This document shows positions 1-8,227 of a stretch of 64,000 nt of DNA, in pieces. Position 1 is the first letter of the stretch. Each line of letters starts with the position of its first letter. A program made the translations under genes and the position numbers. This stretch comes from Candidatus Zixiibacteriota bacterium (lineage in GTDB: Bacteria; Zixibacteria; MSB-5A5; GN15; FEB-12): positions 1-64,000 of the forward strand of contig JBFMDV010000001.1 of the NCBI GenBank assembly GCA_040753875.1. The letters run 5' to 3'. Below the pieces are notes generated by a model. The model was not told the origin of the DNA, did not search any database, and saw only the letters and a list, made by a program, of their open reading frames with translations.

Positions 1-70
1 ATAGTTTTTCAACAGGCCCAATCATGTGTGCCCTGGCCGGTCAGGCAGATGATCTCGGCAGCAACAAGTA

Positions 71-94
71 GCGTCGGGCGAGGACGCCCGACGC
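71..94. repeat. perfect 10-bp inverted repeat (hairpin) downstream of pckA
   Basis: Bases 71-80 and 85-94 are exact reverse complements around the loop AGGA, giving a very GC-rich hairpin (GCGTCGGGCG arm). It lies about 100 bases past the pckA stop on the minus strand. No clear U-run follows on either strand, so it is at best a weak terminator and could be a REP-like intergenic palindrome. Bases 1-70 hold nothing I recognise. Confidence 0.6.
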
Positions 95-153
95 CCCACC
101 AGACATAGTTGCGTGCCACACAGGCCACCAACCCGCCCCAAGGAGCGGGGTAC

Positions 154-171
154 CCCACCGCTTGCGGTGGG
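154..171. terminator. perfect 8-bp hairpin just past the pckA stop
   Basis: CCCACCGC and GCGGTGGG pair perfectly around a 2-base loop, 26 bases beyond the pckA stop codon. A further GC-rich imperfect hairpin (CCCGC/GCGGG) lies at about 131-150. No U-run is present, so factor-independent termination is not certain. The position suggests an mRNA 3'-end or stabilising structure for the prfB-pta-aminotransferase-pckA transcript. Confidence 0.4.
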
Positions 172-196
172 ATTACGGTTGCCGGAACATGGCAGA

Positions 197-1861
197 TTAC
201 ACCTTCGCCAAGAACTCCCGCTTCACTGGGCCGGATTTGACAATGCTCGGCGGGCAGCCATCGGAGAACTTCTTGAAGTTCTCGATAAACAACGCCGCCA
301 GCATCAGATACCGGTTCTGGTACGCCGCCCTGTCGTCCCAGGTATTGATCGGGTTCAGCACTTTCTCCGGCACGCCGTCGCACGACTTCGGCACCGCAAA
401 CCCGAACACCGGATCGGTAGCAAACTGAACATTGTTTAGCCGTCCATCCAGCGCCGCATTCAACAGTGCGCGGGTGTGATGAATGCTCATCCGTTTACCG
501 ATTCCGTATGGTCCGCCGGTCCAGCCGGTGTTCACCAGCCAACAGTTAGCTTTGTGCTTCTCGATCTTGCGCGCCAGCATCTCAGCGTAGAAGTACGGAT
601 GATGCACCATGAACGGCGCGCCAAAACAGGCGCTAAAGGTGATCTCCGGCTCTTTGTTCATGTCGATCTCCGTACCGCTTACTTTCGATGTGTAACCGGA
701 GATGAAATGATACATCGCCTGTTCCGGTGTCAGTTTGGCAATCGGCGGCATCACGCCGTTGGCATCACACGTCAGCATGATGATATTGTTCGGATGCCCT
801 GCCATTTTTTCCGGAATCGAATTAGCGATATAACTAAGCGGATACGCCGAGCGCGTGTTTTCCGTGAGCGTGCTGTCATCCAGATCGAGTAGGCGAGTCA
901 CCGGATCGAAGACAACGTTTTCGAGAATGGTTCCAAATTTCCGCGTGCAGGCGTATATCTCCGGCTCGGCAGTGGGGGAGAGGTTGATGACTTTCGCATA
1001 GCAGCCGTTCTCAAAATTGAATACACCGTCGTCGCTCCAGCCGTGCTCGTCATCTCCGACCAGAAAGCGGTTCGGGTCGGCCGAGAGAGTAGTTTTGCCG
1101 GTGCCGGAAAGACCAAAAAACAACGCCACGTCGCCCCCCTTGCCCTTGTTGGCAGAGCAATGCATGGTCATCACGCCGTTAAGCGGAAGCAGGTAGTTCA
1201 GCAGCGTGAACACCGACTTCTTTATTTCACCGCCGTACCCGGAGCCGCCAATGATGCACAGCCGATGCTCGAAATTGAGAAGGATGAATGTCGGCGACGC
1301 CGTTCCGTCGATTTCCGGCGTTCCTCTAAACGATGGTATCGACATGACGGTAAACTGCGGAACGAACTTGCGTAGCTCGTCATGAGTTGCAGCCGGTATG
1401 AACATATTCCGCGCAAAGAGACTATGCCAGGCCAGTTCAGTGATTATGCGTACCGGTAGACGGTGATTGGGATCGGCCCCGCCATACACATCCTGCACGA
1501 ACAGGTCGCGCCCCTGAAGGAACCCCTGGAGTCGTCCGTAAACAGTGTCGAACTTTTCCGCCGAAAACGGACGGTTGTACTGCCCCCACCAAATTCTATC
1601 CTCGGTGGTTGCTTCGCGGACAATGAATTTGTCGTTGGCCGCACGAGCGGTATGTTTACCCGTGTTGACCACCACCGGTCCTTGAAAGGAGAGTTTCCCT
1701 TCCGCTCGGAAAATGATCTCCTCGTACAGCGCCTCGCTGGGGAGATTCCAGTAGACGTTATGCAGATTGGTCAGACCGTGATAGGAGAGGTCGTACTCGC
1801 TCTTAACCGCTTTGGCCTCGGCCTGCGCCGGGGTTTTCAATTCCAGTATATAGTGGCTCAT
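197..1861 (-). CDS. pckA: phosphoenolpyruvate carboxykinase (ATP)
   Basis: 554 residues, slightly longer than the usual 530-540. It converts oxaloacetate plus ATP to phosphoenolpyruvate, CO2 and ADP in the cytosol, the entry step of gluconeogenesis. The ATP-type P-loop GLSGTGKTT is at residues 250-258 and the metal-binding DDEH of kinase-2 at 270-273. The N-terminal substrate region is seen as TGKHTARAANDKFIV near residue 67. The start ATG overlaps the upstream aminotransferase stop by four bases (ATGA), so the two are probably translationally coupled. It is the last gene of the minus-strand run from prfB. The family assignment is secure. Confidence 0.96.
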   Translation of the reverse strand: MSHYILELKTPAQAEAKAVKSEYDLSYHGLTNLHNVYWNLPSEALYEEIIFRAEGKLSFQGPVVVNTGKHTARAANDKFIVREATTEDRIWWGQYNRPFSAEKFDTVYGRLQGFLQGRDLFVQDVYGGADPNHRLPVRIITELAWHSLFARNMFIPAATHDELRKFVPQFTVMSIPSFRGTPEIDGTASPTFILLNFEHRLCIIGGSGYGGEIKKSVFTLLNYLLPLNGVMTMHCSANKGKGGDVALFFGLSGTGKTTLSADPNRFLVGDDEHGWSDDGVFNFENGCYAKVINLSPTAEPEIYACTRKFGTILENVVFDPVTRLLDLDDSTLTENTRSAYPLSYIANSIPEKMAGHPNNIIMLTCDANGVMPPIAKLTPEQAMYHFISGYTSKVSGTEIDMNKEPEITFSACFGAPFMVHHPYFYAEMLARKIEKHKANCWLVNTGWTGGPYGIGKRMSIHHTRALLNAALDGRLNNVQFATDPVFGFAVPKSCDGVPEKVLNPINTWDDRAAYQNRYLMLAALFIENFKKFSDGCPPSIVKSGPVKREFLAKV

Positions 1862-3075
1862 AGCCAGTCTCTCCTCATCTTCCGATCGCCAATGTATATC
1901 TCATTCGGGGACTCTGGATCCAGAGACCACTTGATCCGCTCCACGCCAGTCATGATCTCTTTGATCGTGCCGCAGAAACTGAGTCGCAAGTGTCCTTCCA
2001 TCCCGAACTCCTTGCCGGGAACCGCCACTACCAACGCTTTTTCAAGGAGGAACTTGGACAGTTTGACCGAATCTTTCTCATAAGCGCTGAAATCCGGCAG
2101 GCAATAAAATGTCCCCTGCGGCGGAATCAGGCGGACACCGGTGAAGGCATTGAGCTCGCGCACCATGACATCGCGGTTGTTCTGGAGTGTCAGTCGGAGC
2201 GCCTCAACGCCGCTCTGGACACCGGTCAACGCGCCTGCGGCGGCCACCTGCTCGATGATCGGCGGACACGATGTGTTCTGTGCCTGCACATTGATCATCG
2301 CCTGGGTGATCTTCTTGCTCGCCACAATCCAGCCGATCCGGAATCCAGTCATGGCGTACAGTTTGGAGACACCGTTGATGACGATCATCTTGGAGGAGTC
2401 GGTATCGTCCTTAGAGAACTTGTAGCACGGAGGAGCCTGAACACCATCGAATACCAGCTTATGATAAATGTCATCCATGATAAGATAGATGCCCTTACGC
2501 TCGCAGAATTCAACCATCTCCCGGATGAAGTCTTCGGAATAGACAACGCCGGAGGGGTTGTTTGGGCTGTTTACGACGATGACCCGAGTGTACGAGCTTA
2601 CGCACTTAACAATATCTTCCATGCGCGGATGAAACCGGCCATCCTCGGGTGTAACAATCACCGGCACACCGTAGACCATCTTGACGATTTCCGGGTAACT
2701 CACCCAGTACGGTGCCAGAATAATGACTTCCTCCTGAGGATTGATCAGGGTAATCATGAGGTTGTAGAAAGCCTGCTTGGCGCCGTTGGCGACAAGTATC
2801 TGCTCCGGTCCGACGAGCTTGTTGTAGTTCTCTTCGGTGTACCGCACGATTGCTTTCAGTAGTTGGGGAATCCCCTCGGTCGGAGTGTACCGTATGTCAG
2901 CGGTGGTGAGTTTGCCGGCCGCTGCGAGAATGGCATCAACCGGTACCTTGCTCTTGGGTTCACCGGCGCCGAGATGTACCACTGCTTCGCCTCGGTCGCG
3001 CAAAATCTGAGCTTTCAGATTCAGCGCCAGCGTCGGCGACTCTTTAATTTCACGAGCCAATTGGCTGATACTCAT
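1858..3075 (-). CDS. class I/II pyridoxal-phosphate aminotransferase (aspartate aminotransferase-like)
   Basis: 405 residues, the usual length for fold-type I aspartate aminotransferases. The PLP lysine is K238 in SKLYAMTGFRIGW. The cofactor-contacting NSPNNPSG is near residues 169-176, and an Arg in HLRLSF near the C-terminus would bind the substrate carboxylate. An aspartate aminotransferase would supply oxaloacetate from aspartate, which fits coupling to pckA downstream by a 4-base overlap. The upstream gene pta ends five bases before the start. Substrate specificity (Asp, Tyr or a broader range) cannot be decided from the motifs. Confidence 0.9.
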   Translation of the reverse strand: MSISQLAREIKESPTLALNLKAQILRDRGEAVVHLGAGEPKSKVPVDAILAAAGKLTTADIRYTPTEGIPQLLKAIVRYTEENYNKLVGPEQILVANGAKQAFYNLMITLINPQEEVIILAPYWVSYPEIVKMVYGVPVIVTPEDGRFHPRMEDIVKCVSSYTRVIVVNSPNNPSGVVYSEDFIREMVEFCERKGIYLIMDDIYHKLVFDGVQAPPCYKFSKDDTDSSKMIVINGVSKLYAMTGFRIGWIVASKKITQAMINVQAQNTSCPPIIEQVAAAGALTGVQSGVEALRLTLQNNRDVMVRELNAFTGVRLIPPQGTFYCLPDFSAYEKDSVKLSKFLLEKALVVAVPGKEFGMEGHLRLSFCGTIKEIMTGVERIKWSLDPESPNEIYIGDRKMRRDWL

Positions 3076-3080
3076 ATGCT

Positions 3081-4073
3081 TTAACCTCGCATCAACGTCG
3101 CAATAGCAGACACATCGACAATATCGTCGGCTGAGCAGCCGCGCGACAGATCGTTGGCAGGCTTGGCCAGCCCTTGTATGATCGGCCCGGTAGCGGTAGC
3201 GCCGGCCAGTCGCTGCACCAGTTTGTATCCGATGTTGCCGGCATCAAGGTCGGGGAAAATGAGACAATTGCAGTTGCCGGCGATAACCGAACCGGGCGCC
3301 TTGGACTTCGCGACTTCCGGAATGATGGCGGCGTCCAGTTGGAACTCGCCATCGACCTTCAATTCAGGATGTTCGCGCTTAAGAACATCTATGGCTTTCA
3401 AAACCTTGTTAACATCATCGTGTTTGGCCGAGCCTTTGGTCGAGAACGATAGCATGCCGATCCGCGGCTCTTCACCGATCAGGTTCCGCATCGTATCAGC
3501 CGTGGACGCCGCAATCGAGGCAAGCTGTTCGGCGTCCGGATTGGGTACGACAGCACAATCACCAAACATAAACACTTTGTCGGTCACGTCGCGGAACTTC
3601 GGAAGTGTCATTATAAACGAACTTGATACCGTTGTGATGCTAGGCTTCAAGCCAAGCACCTGGATAGCGGCGCGGAGAACATCGCCGGTTGTGTTGATGG
3701 AACCTGCCACCGATGCCGCCGCCCGGTCCCGCCGTACCAGCATAGCCCCGAAGTACAGAGGGGAGAGCATGGCTTTTTTGGCCTCGCCTTCGGTGATCCC
3801 CTTGGCCTTGCGGATTTCCATGAATTCCGCGACAAACTCTCGGTATTCCGGAGCGGTGGCCGGATTCAGAGTTTCCACTTTGTTCAGAGCCAGGCCGTGC
3901 TCCTTGGACAGCCGTTCGATCTCCTTCTGGTCTCCCAGAAGAATTACTTCGGAAATCCCTTCGGCAATAAGCTTGGCTGCCGCTTTGATGGCACGCGGTT
4001 CAGTTCCCTCTGGAAGTACCACCTTCCGATGTTTCGCTCTGGCTTTTTCTTTTATCGATGCTACAACGTTCAT
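3081..4073 (-). CDS. pta: phosphate acetyltransferase
   Basis: 330 residues, matching the short single-domain Pta form that lacks the N-terminal DRTGG region of enterobacterial enzymes. It interconverts acetyl-CoA plus phosphate with acetyl phosphate plus CoA. Family hallmarks are VLPEGTEPRAIKAA at the N-terminus, VAGSINTTGDVLRAAIQ in the middle, and GPIIQGLAKPANDLSRGCS at the C-terminus. No ackA lies nearby, so the partner acetate kinase must be elsewhere or acetyl phosphate has another use. It lies between prfB (45 bases upstream) and the aminotransferase. A phosphate butyryltransferase is a less likely alternative. Confidence 0.93.
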   Translation of the reverse strand: MNVVASIKEKARAKHRKVVLPEGTEPRAIKAAAKLIAEGISEVILLGDQKEIERLSKEHGLALNKVETLNPATAPEYREFVAEFMEIRKAKGITEGEAKKAMLSPLYFGAMLVRRDRAAASVAGSINTTGDVLRAAIQVLGLKPSITTVSSSFIMTLPKFRDVTDKVFMFGDCAVVPNPDAEQLASIAASTADTMRNLIGEEPRIGMLSFSTKGSAKHDDVNKVLKAIDVLKREHPELKVDGEFQLDAAIIPEVAKSKAPGSVIAGNCNCLIFPDLDAGNIGYKLVQRLAGATATGPIIQGLAKPANDLSRGCSADDIVDVSAIATLMRG

Positions 4074-4118
4074 GTGTCAACTCCCGCTGCCCGTGTCGCG
4101 AGCGTGATGTCCTTCCGA

Positions 4119-5226
4119 TTACAGCAATTGGTCTTTCAGTTCCGGATCGGACAGATACGCCTCAATAAACGGATCGATGTCTCCATCCATCACCACCTGC
4201 AGGTTAGAGGTCTCGTGCAGGGTGCGGTGATCCTTGACCAGGTTATACGGATGGAAAACATACGAGCGTATTTGCGATCCCCATTCAATCTTCTTCTTGG
4301 CCTTTTCGAACTTCTCCATCTTCTTAGCTTCCTCCTCCCGTTTAAGCTGATACAGGCGGGACTTGAGCACCAGGAAAGCGGATTCTTTGTTCTTGTGCTG
4401 ACTTCGTTCCGTCTGGCATGTAACTACGATACCGGTTGGGAAATGGGTGATTCGAATGGCCGACGATGTCTTGTTCACGTGCTGCCCACCGGCGCCCGAC
4501 GAGCGGTATGTATCGATACGAATATCCTCGTCCTTGATCTCTATCTCGACGTTGTCTTCCACGACAGGGAACACATGGACAGATACGAACGAGGTGTGCC
4601 TTCGGGCGTTAGCATCGAACGGGGAAATACGCACCAACCGATGCACCCCCATTTCGGCTTTCAGATAGCCGAAAGCATATTCGCCCTTGATTTCCATGGT
4701 CGCCGATTTTAGTCCGGCTTCTTCGCCGGCTTGGTAATCCATGAGTTCAATTGTGAAGTTGTGCCGCTCGGCCCACCGGTTGTACATGCGGAAGAGCATC
4801 TCCGCCCAGTCCTGCGATTCGGTGCCGCCGGCGCCCGGATGGATCGTCATGATGGCGTCGCGATAGTCGTCGGGGCCCGACAAAAGCGTGGCAAATTCGA
4901 ATTTCCTGAGTTCGCCCTCAAGTTTGTCCAGCGAGGTCTCAAGTTCTTTGGCATCGGCGGAATCATCGCCGACAATCTCAGAGAGCTCTCCGAGGTCGGA
5001 GAGCTCGGTGGCCAGTTTGCGATGCGCCTCTATCCAGCGTTTGTGCTGGGCGATCTCCTTGAGGACAGCTTGTGCGGTCTGGTTGTTGTCCCAGAAACCG
5101 GGTTGGGTGCTTTTCTCCTCGAGTTCGGCTATCTTCGCCGCGCGGCTCTCCAGGTCAAAGATACCTCGCTAACTTGTCGAGACGAGTTTTCAGTTCAGGC
5201 AATCTGCTTTTCAGTTCCGTTATCAT
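4119..5226 (-). CDS. prfB: peptide chain release factor 2, expressed by programmed +1 frameshift
   Basis: RF2 recognises UGA and UAA stops and triggers release of the finished peptide. The start ATG at 5226 opens a 23-codon frame that ends at TGA (5157-5155). Skipping one base after the CTT codon continues in a second frame from GAC (5156) to the stop at 4119, giving 368 residues against 365 in E. coli. The RF2 anticodon-like tripeptide SPF falls at residues 201-203 and the catalytic GGQ at 246-248, close to the E. coli positions. Taking only the downstream ATG at 4883 would lose the N-terminal domain. It heads the minus-strand run with pta, the aminotransferase and pckA. Confidence 0.93.
5154..5166 (-). 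promoter_or_regulatory. prfB: RF2 autoregulatory +1 frameshift site
   Basis: The minus strand reads AGG TAT CTT TGA C, the classic slippery CUU UGA C with an AG-rich Shine-Dalgarno-like triplet three bases before CUU. In known RF2 genes low RF2 makes the ribosome pause at the in-frame UGA and slip +1. The spacing and the CUU UGA C core match that mechanism; the internal SD is shorter than in E. coli (AGG rather than AGGGGG). Confidence 0.92.
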
Positions 5227-5264
5227 CGCTCTTTTCGGCCTTCCGGCTTGAGAAATAAGGCACA

Positions 5265-5293
5265 AATATACGTTGTTTAGTTGTTGGCGTCAA
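5265..5293 (-). promoter_or_regulatory. sigma-70 type promoter for prfB
   Basis: On the minus strand TTGACG (5293-5288), a 17-base spacer and TATATT (5270-5265) give a near-consensus promoter about 40 bases upstream of the prfB ATG. Confidence 0.65.
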
Positions 5294-5372
5294 ACAGAAT
5301 TCGTCAGTAAATCCGGCTCGTTTTGCGGTCATCTAACCCTGTTGCGAACAAACCCTTACCGTCGTTCTGTCG

Positions 5373-5400
5373 TTGACAAAAGTGGTCTATCATGTATCTT
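5373..5400 (+). promoter_or_regulatory. sigma-70 type promoter for the 5407 gene
   Basis: TTGACA (5373-5378), a 16-base spacer and TATCTT (5395-5400). The expected start of transcription falls at about 5407, the A of an ATG, so the mRNA may be leaderless. The same TTGACA-16-TATCTT pattern recurs before hutH (39296). Confidence 0.5.
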
Positions 5401-5406
5401 CGACCA

Positions 5407-6054
5407 ATGGCTAAAAGGCTGGAAATCTTGGTAGTGGGACCTTTTGAAGTAAACTGCTATCTGTATTGGGATGCGACCACCGGTGACGGCGTGATTATTG
5501 ACCCTGGTGCCGAGTGTGAGACTATCCTGAAGACTATCGAACGGTGTAACATGACATCCAAAGGTCTGTTGCTAACCCACGGTCACGGAGATCACATTGG
5601 TGCCGTAAACGAGGTGATGAACCGGTTGTCCGTTCCATTGTATGCATCTGTCGAAGAACTCCCGCTTTTGTCGAATCCGGCGGCGAATCTGTCGGCTTTC
5701 CTTGGACAAGCGGTCAGCACACAAAAACCCGACCATTTCGTAGCCGATGAACAGCTTTTGGTCCTTGGGGCGATTCAACTGCGCGTCCTCTCAACACCCG
5801 GCCATAGCCCGGGTGGAGTAAGTTACCTTGACGAAACAGAGGGAATCCTGTTCTGCGGTGACGCGCTATTTCAGGGATCGATCGGAAGGACAGACCTGCC
5901 CGGTTGTTCGCATGAAACGCTGATCGACTCGATTCAGCGGAAAATACTGGCACTTCCGGATTCGGTCATCTGTTATCCAGGTCATGGGCCATTCACAACC
6001 GTGGGGGCAGAACGGAGCTCCAATCCTTTTCTTGTAGGAGGCTATCATGCCTGA
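5407..6054 (+). CDS. metallo-beta-lactamase-fold hydrolase (glyoxalase II-like, YcbL/GloC type)
   Basis: 215 residues from the ATG at 5407. An in-frame ATG at 5392 lies inside the likely promoter, so I prefer 5407. The metal motif THGHGDHIG (H58, H60, D62, H63) is followed by the third His in TPGHSPGG, the bridging Asp in FCGDALF, and the last His in YPGHGP. The stretch GSIGRTDLPG is typical of the small glyoxalase II-like group, which hydrolyses thioesters such as S-lactoylglutathione; the true substrate here is unknown. The stop overlaps the next gene by eight bases. It is the first gene of the long plus-strand run to 17220. Confidence 0.88.
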   Translation: MAKRLEILVVGPFEVNCYLYWDATTGDGVIIDPGAECETILKTIERCNMTSKGLLLTHGHGDHIGAVNEVMNRLSVPLYASVEELPLLSNPAANLSAFLGQAVSTQKPDHFVADEQLLVLGAIQLRVLSTPGHSPGGVSYLDETEGILFCGDALFQGSIGRTDLPGCSHETLIDSIQRKILALPDSVICYPGHGPFTTVGAERSSNPFLVGGYHA

Positions 6055-6901
6055 AAAGAAGCGTGTGACACCGCTTGAGATAGGCGGCCTAGCCGATATG
6101 CATTGCCACTGTGATTATTCGATCGACGCCGTGGGTACGATCGATGAGTACTGCAACGCCGCACTTGAGCGTGGCTTGGCTGAAATCTGCTTCACCACGC
6201 ATTACGATTCGAACCCAAACGCCGAAGGCGACGCCAACCACATTTTGATTGGGGGGAAGCGGAAACCGGCCACGATTGATAACCTTGCCCCCTATGTCGA
6301 GAACGTCCAACGTGCAAGGGAGGAATATTATCCGCTTGGATTGGCAGTCAAACTCGGACTGGAGTTTGGCTGGTATCCCAATTGCGAAAAAGAAGTTGAG
6401 AAACTCAAGAATTGCTATCCGTTCGAGTACGTGCTGTGCGGCGTGCATGAGATCGACAACGTCTGCTTCTGTTGCGTGAAGGAATACGAGCGCTGTTTCG
6501 CTCGTTTTTCCGTCGAACAGATGGCCGAGCGGTATTTTGGCGACGTGATCACGGCTGCGCGGTCGGGCCTGTTTGATACGATTGCTCATCTCGAATATTA
6601 TCGTAAGTACGGAGTGCAATACTACGGCCAGCAGGAGATCGCCAACGCCTGGCGACCACATGCCGCCGAGTTGGCGCAAGCGCTACAAGAGAGCGGCACG
6701 GGCCTTGAGGTCAACACCGCTGCGCTTCGCAAGGGACTGAACGGTTACTATCCGCAGGTGAATCTGGTAAACGCACTGAGGAGAATCGGTGTTGAAGTAC
6801 AACATCTTGGCTCCGATGCCCACACACCGGAAGATGTTGGCTATGATTTCGATGCCGCCGCGTCGTTAATACCTCATGCAATCGGCGGCTGCGACGACTA
6901 A
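6047..6901 (+). CDS. PHP-domain phosphatase (histidinol-phosphatase-like)
   Basis: 284 residues, similar in size to HisK/HisJ-type histidinol-phosphate phosphatases. PHP metal ligands are visible as DMHCHCDYS (residues 17-25), TTHYDS, LGLEFGW, GVHEID, AHLEYY and the C-terminal GSDAHT. The family removes phosphate esters with a trinuclear metal site. No other histidine biosynthesis gene is in the window, so a different phosphoester substrate is possible. It is translationally coupled to the upstream hydrolase (8-base overlap) and ends 13 bases before the glycosylase gene. Confidence 0.82.
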   Translation: MPEKKRVTPLEIGGLADMHCHCDYSIDAVGTIDEYCNAALERGLAEICFTTHYDSNPNAEGDANHILIGGKRKPATIDNLAPYVENVQRAREEYYPLGLAVKLGLEFGWYPNCEKEVEKLKNCYPFEYVLCGVHEIDNVCFCCVKEYERCFARFSVEQMAERYFGDVITAARSGLFDTIAHLEYYRKYGVQYYGQQEIANAWRPHAAELAQALQESGTGLEVNTAALRKGLNGYYPQVNLVNALRRIGVEVQHLGSDAHTPEDVGYDFDAAASLIPHAIGGCDD

Positions 6902-6914
6902 GGTCTGATATCCC

Positions 6915-7577
6915 GTGTCCCGTCACCAGAAACTCACCCGCTCGTTTTACGGCCGCCCGACTCTGGAAGTGGCGCCCGACTTGCTTGGCAAGTTTTTAGT
7001 TCATGCTTCATCGAGGGAGGTCTATTCGGCGCGGATCGTCGAGGTGGAGGCATATATCGGGGAGGAAGACCCGGCCTGCCACGCAGCCTGCGGGCCGACT
7101 GAACGAAACAGGATCATGTATGGCCCACCCGGATTCGCCTATATCTATTTCATTTACGGCATGTATTATTGTCTCAACTTCGTAACCGAGCCAAAGGGGA
7201 GGCCGGCGGCTGTGCTGATTCGCGCGGCGGAGCCGTTCGACGGTTTTGACAGACTTCTCTCAAAGCAAGGTGGAGCAAAGGGGATACGCGCATTGAGCGG
7301 GCCGGGAAAACTCTGTCGGGCGTTCGGTCTGACTTTCCAACATAACGGACTGGACCTGACCGGCCGGCGTCTGTACCTTGAGGACCGTGGCAGCGCGGTT
7401 TCGCACATTCGTTGCTCGACACGCATCGGGATCCGCAAAGGGGCCGACAAGCTCTGGCGGTTTTTCGACGCCGATTCAGCGGTGGTGTCGTCAAGGAGAT
7501 TGGACTCGCGACCTATTCGTGCGACGAACATCGGCGTAAGCCCAAAAGATGACTTAGACGTAGAAATAGCCCATTGA
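6915..7577 (+). CDS. mpg: DNA-3-methyladenine glycosylase (AAG/MPG type)
   Basis: 220 residues with a GTG start. It belongs to the mammalian-type alkyladenine glycosylase family, which excises 3-methyladenine, 7-methylguanine and hypoxanthine in base excision repair. Markers are LTRSFYGRPTLEVAPDLLGK, the catalytic-Glu segment EVEAYIGEEDPACHA, MYGPPGFAYIYFIYGM, and LSGPGKLCRAFGL. Length and motif order are normal for bacterial members. It is followed one base later by the M50 protease gene, so it is expressed with an unrelated membrane enzyme. Confidence 0.93.
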   Translation: MSRHQKLTRSFYGRPTLEVAPDLLGKFLVHASSREVYSARIVEVEAYIGEEDPACHAACGPTERNRIMYGPPGFAYIYFIYGMYYCLNFVTEPKGRPAAVLIRAAEPFDGFDRLLSKQGGAKGIRALSGPGKLCRAFGLTFQHNGLDLTGRRLYLEDRGSAVSHIRCSTRIGIRKGADKLWRFFDADSAVVSSRRLDSRPIRATNIGVSPKDDLDVEIAH

Positions 7578-7578
7578 C

Positions 7579-8208
7579 ATGTTCAGCCCGGAGTTCCTTC
7601 AACGTGCACTTATCGCCGCACCGGCCATTCTGTTCGCGCTTACCGTGCATGAGTTCTTCCATGCCTGGACCGCATACCGGTTTGGGGACACCACCGCCCG
7701 CGATCTGGGGCGACTTACCCTGAATCCGCTGGCGCATTTGGATTTCTTTGGGACCATCATGATGTTCGTATCGCAGTTCCGATTCGGGTGGGCCAAGCCG
7801 GTCCCTGTCAATCCGATGAATTTGCGAAACCCGCGCATGGCGGACTTGTGGATATCCGCAGCCGGCCCGTTATCGAATCTGGGGCTGGGATTCATCTTCG
7901 GTCTCATTTTCCGGGCCGTGAACACGGCATCGGTGCAGCTTCCAGAAGCGGTTGGACTGTTCTTGTTCTTCTCGGTCATGATCAACGTTTCGCTCGCCTT
8001 CTTCAACCTGATTCCGCTGTTTCCGCTCGACGGCTCCCATATCCTGCGCAATCTGCTTCCGCCGGAATATGGGCCCAGCCTGGACCGGTTGGATCAATTC
8101 GCTCCGTTCATTCTGATGCTGCTCATCATTGTGGGAGCGTTCTCGTACATCATCGGCCCGTTTGTCACTCTTTTCGTGCATCTCTTCTCCGGAATACGGA
8201 TCGGTTAA
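7579..8208 (+). CDS. site-2 protease family (M50) membrane metalloprotease
   Basis: 209 residues, almost all membrane-embedded. The zinc-binding HEFFH is at residues 24-28 and the third ligand in NLIPLFPLDG at 143-152, the N-x-x-P-x-x-x-L-D-G motif of intramembrane site-2 proteases. It lacks a PDZ domain, so it resembles the short YwhC-like group rather than RseP. The family cleaves membrane proteins within the bilayer; no partner is evident, though an ECF sigma/anti-sigma pair lies 26 kb away. The start follows the glycosylase stop by one base. Confidence 0.9.
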   Translation: MFSPEFLQRALIAAPAILFALTVHEFFHAWTAYRFGDTTARDLGRLTLNPLAHLDFFGTIMMFVSQFRFGWAKPVPVNPMNLRNPRMADLWISAAGPLSNLGLGFIFGLIFRAVNTASVQLPEAVGLFLFFSVMINVSLAFFNLIPLFPLDGSHILRNLLPPEYGPSLDRLDQFAPFILMLLIIVGAFSYIIGPFVTLFVHLFSGIRIG

Positions 8209-8227
8209 TCGCCGCCTCTGATGTGCC

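Noticed and set aside
3154-4107. Plus-strand open frame opposite pta
   Set aside because: The minus-strand pta is canonical from end to end; the plus-strand translation has low complexity and no family.
5154-5157. In-frame TGA in prfB read as selenocysteine or as a broken gene
   Set aside because: The CTT TGA C context, the RF2-specific position and exact restoration of the family by +1 shift all indicate programmed frameshifting.
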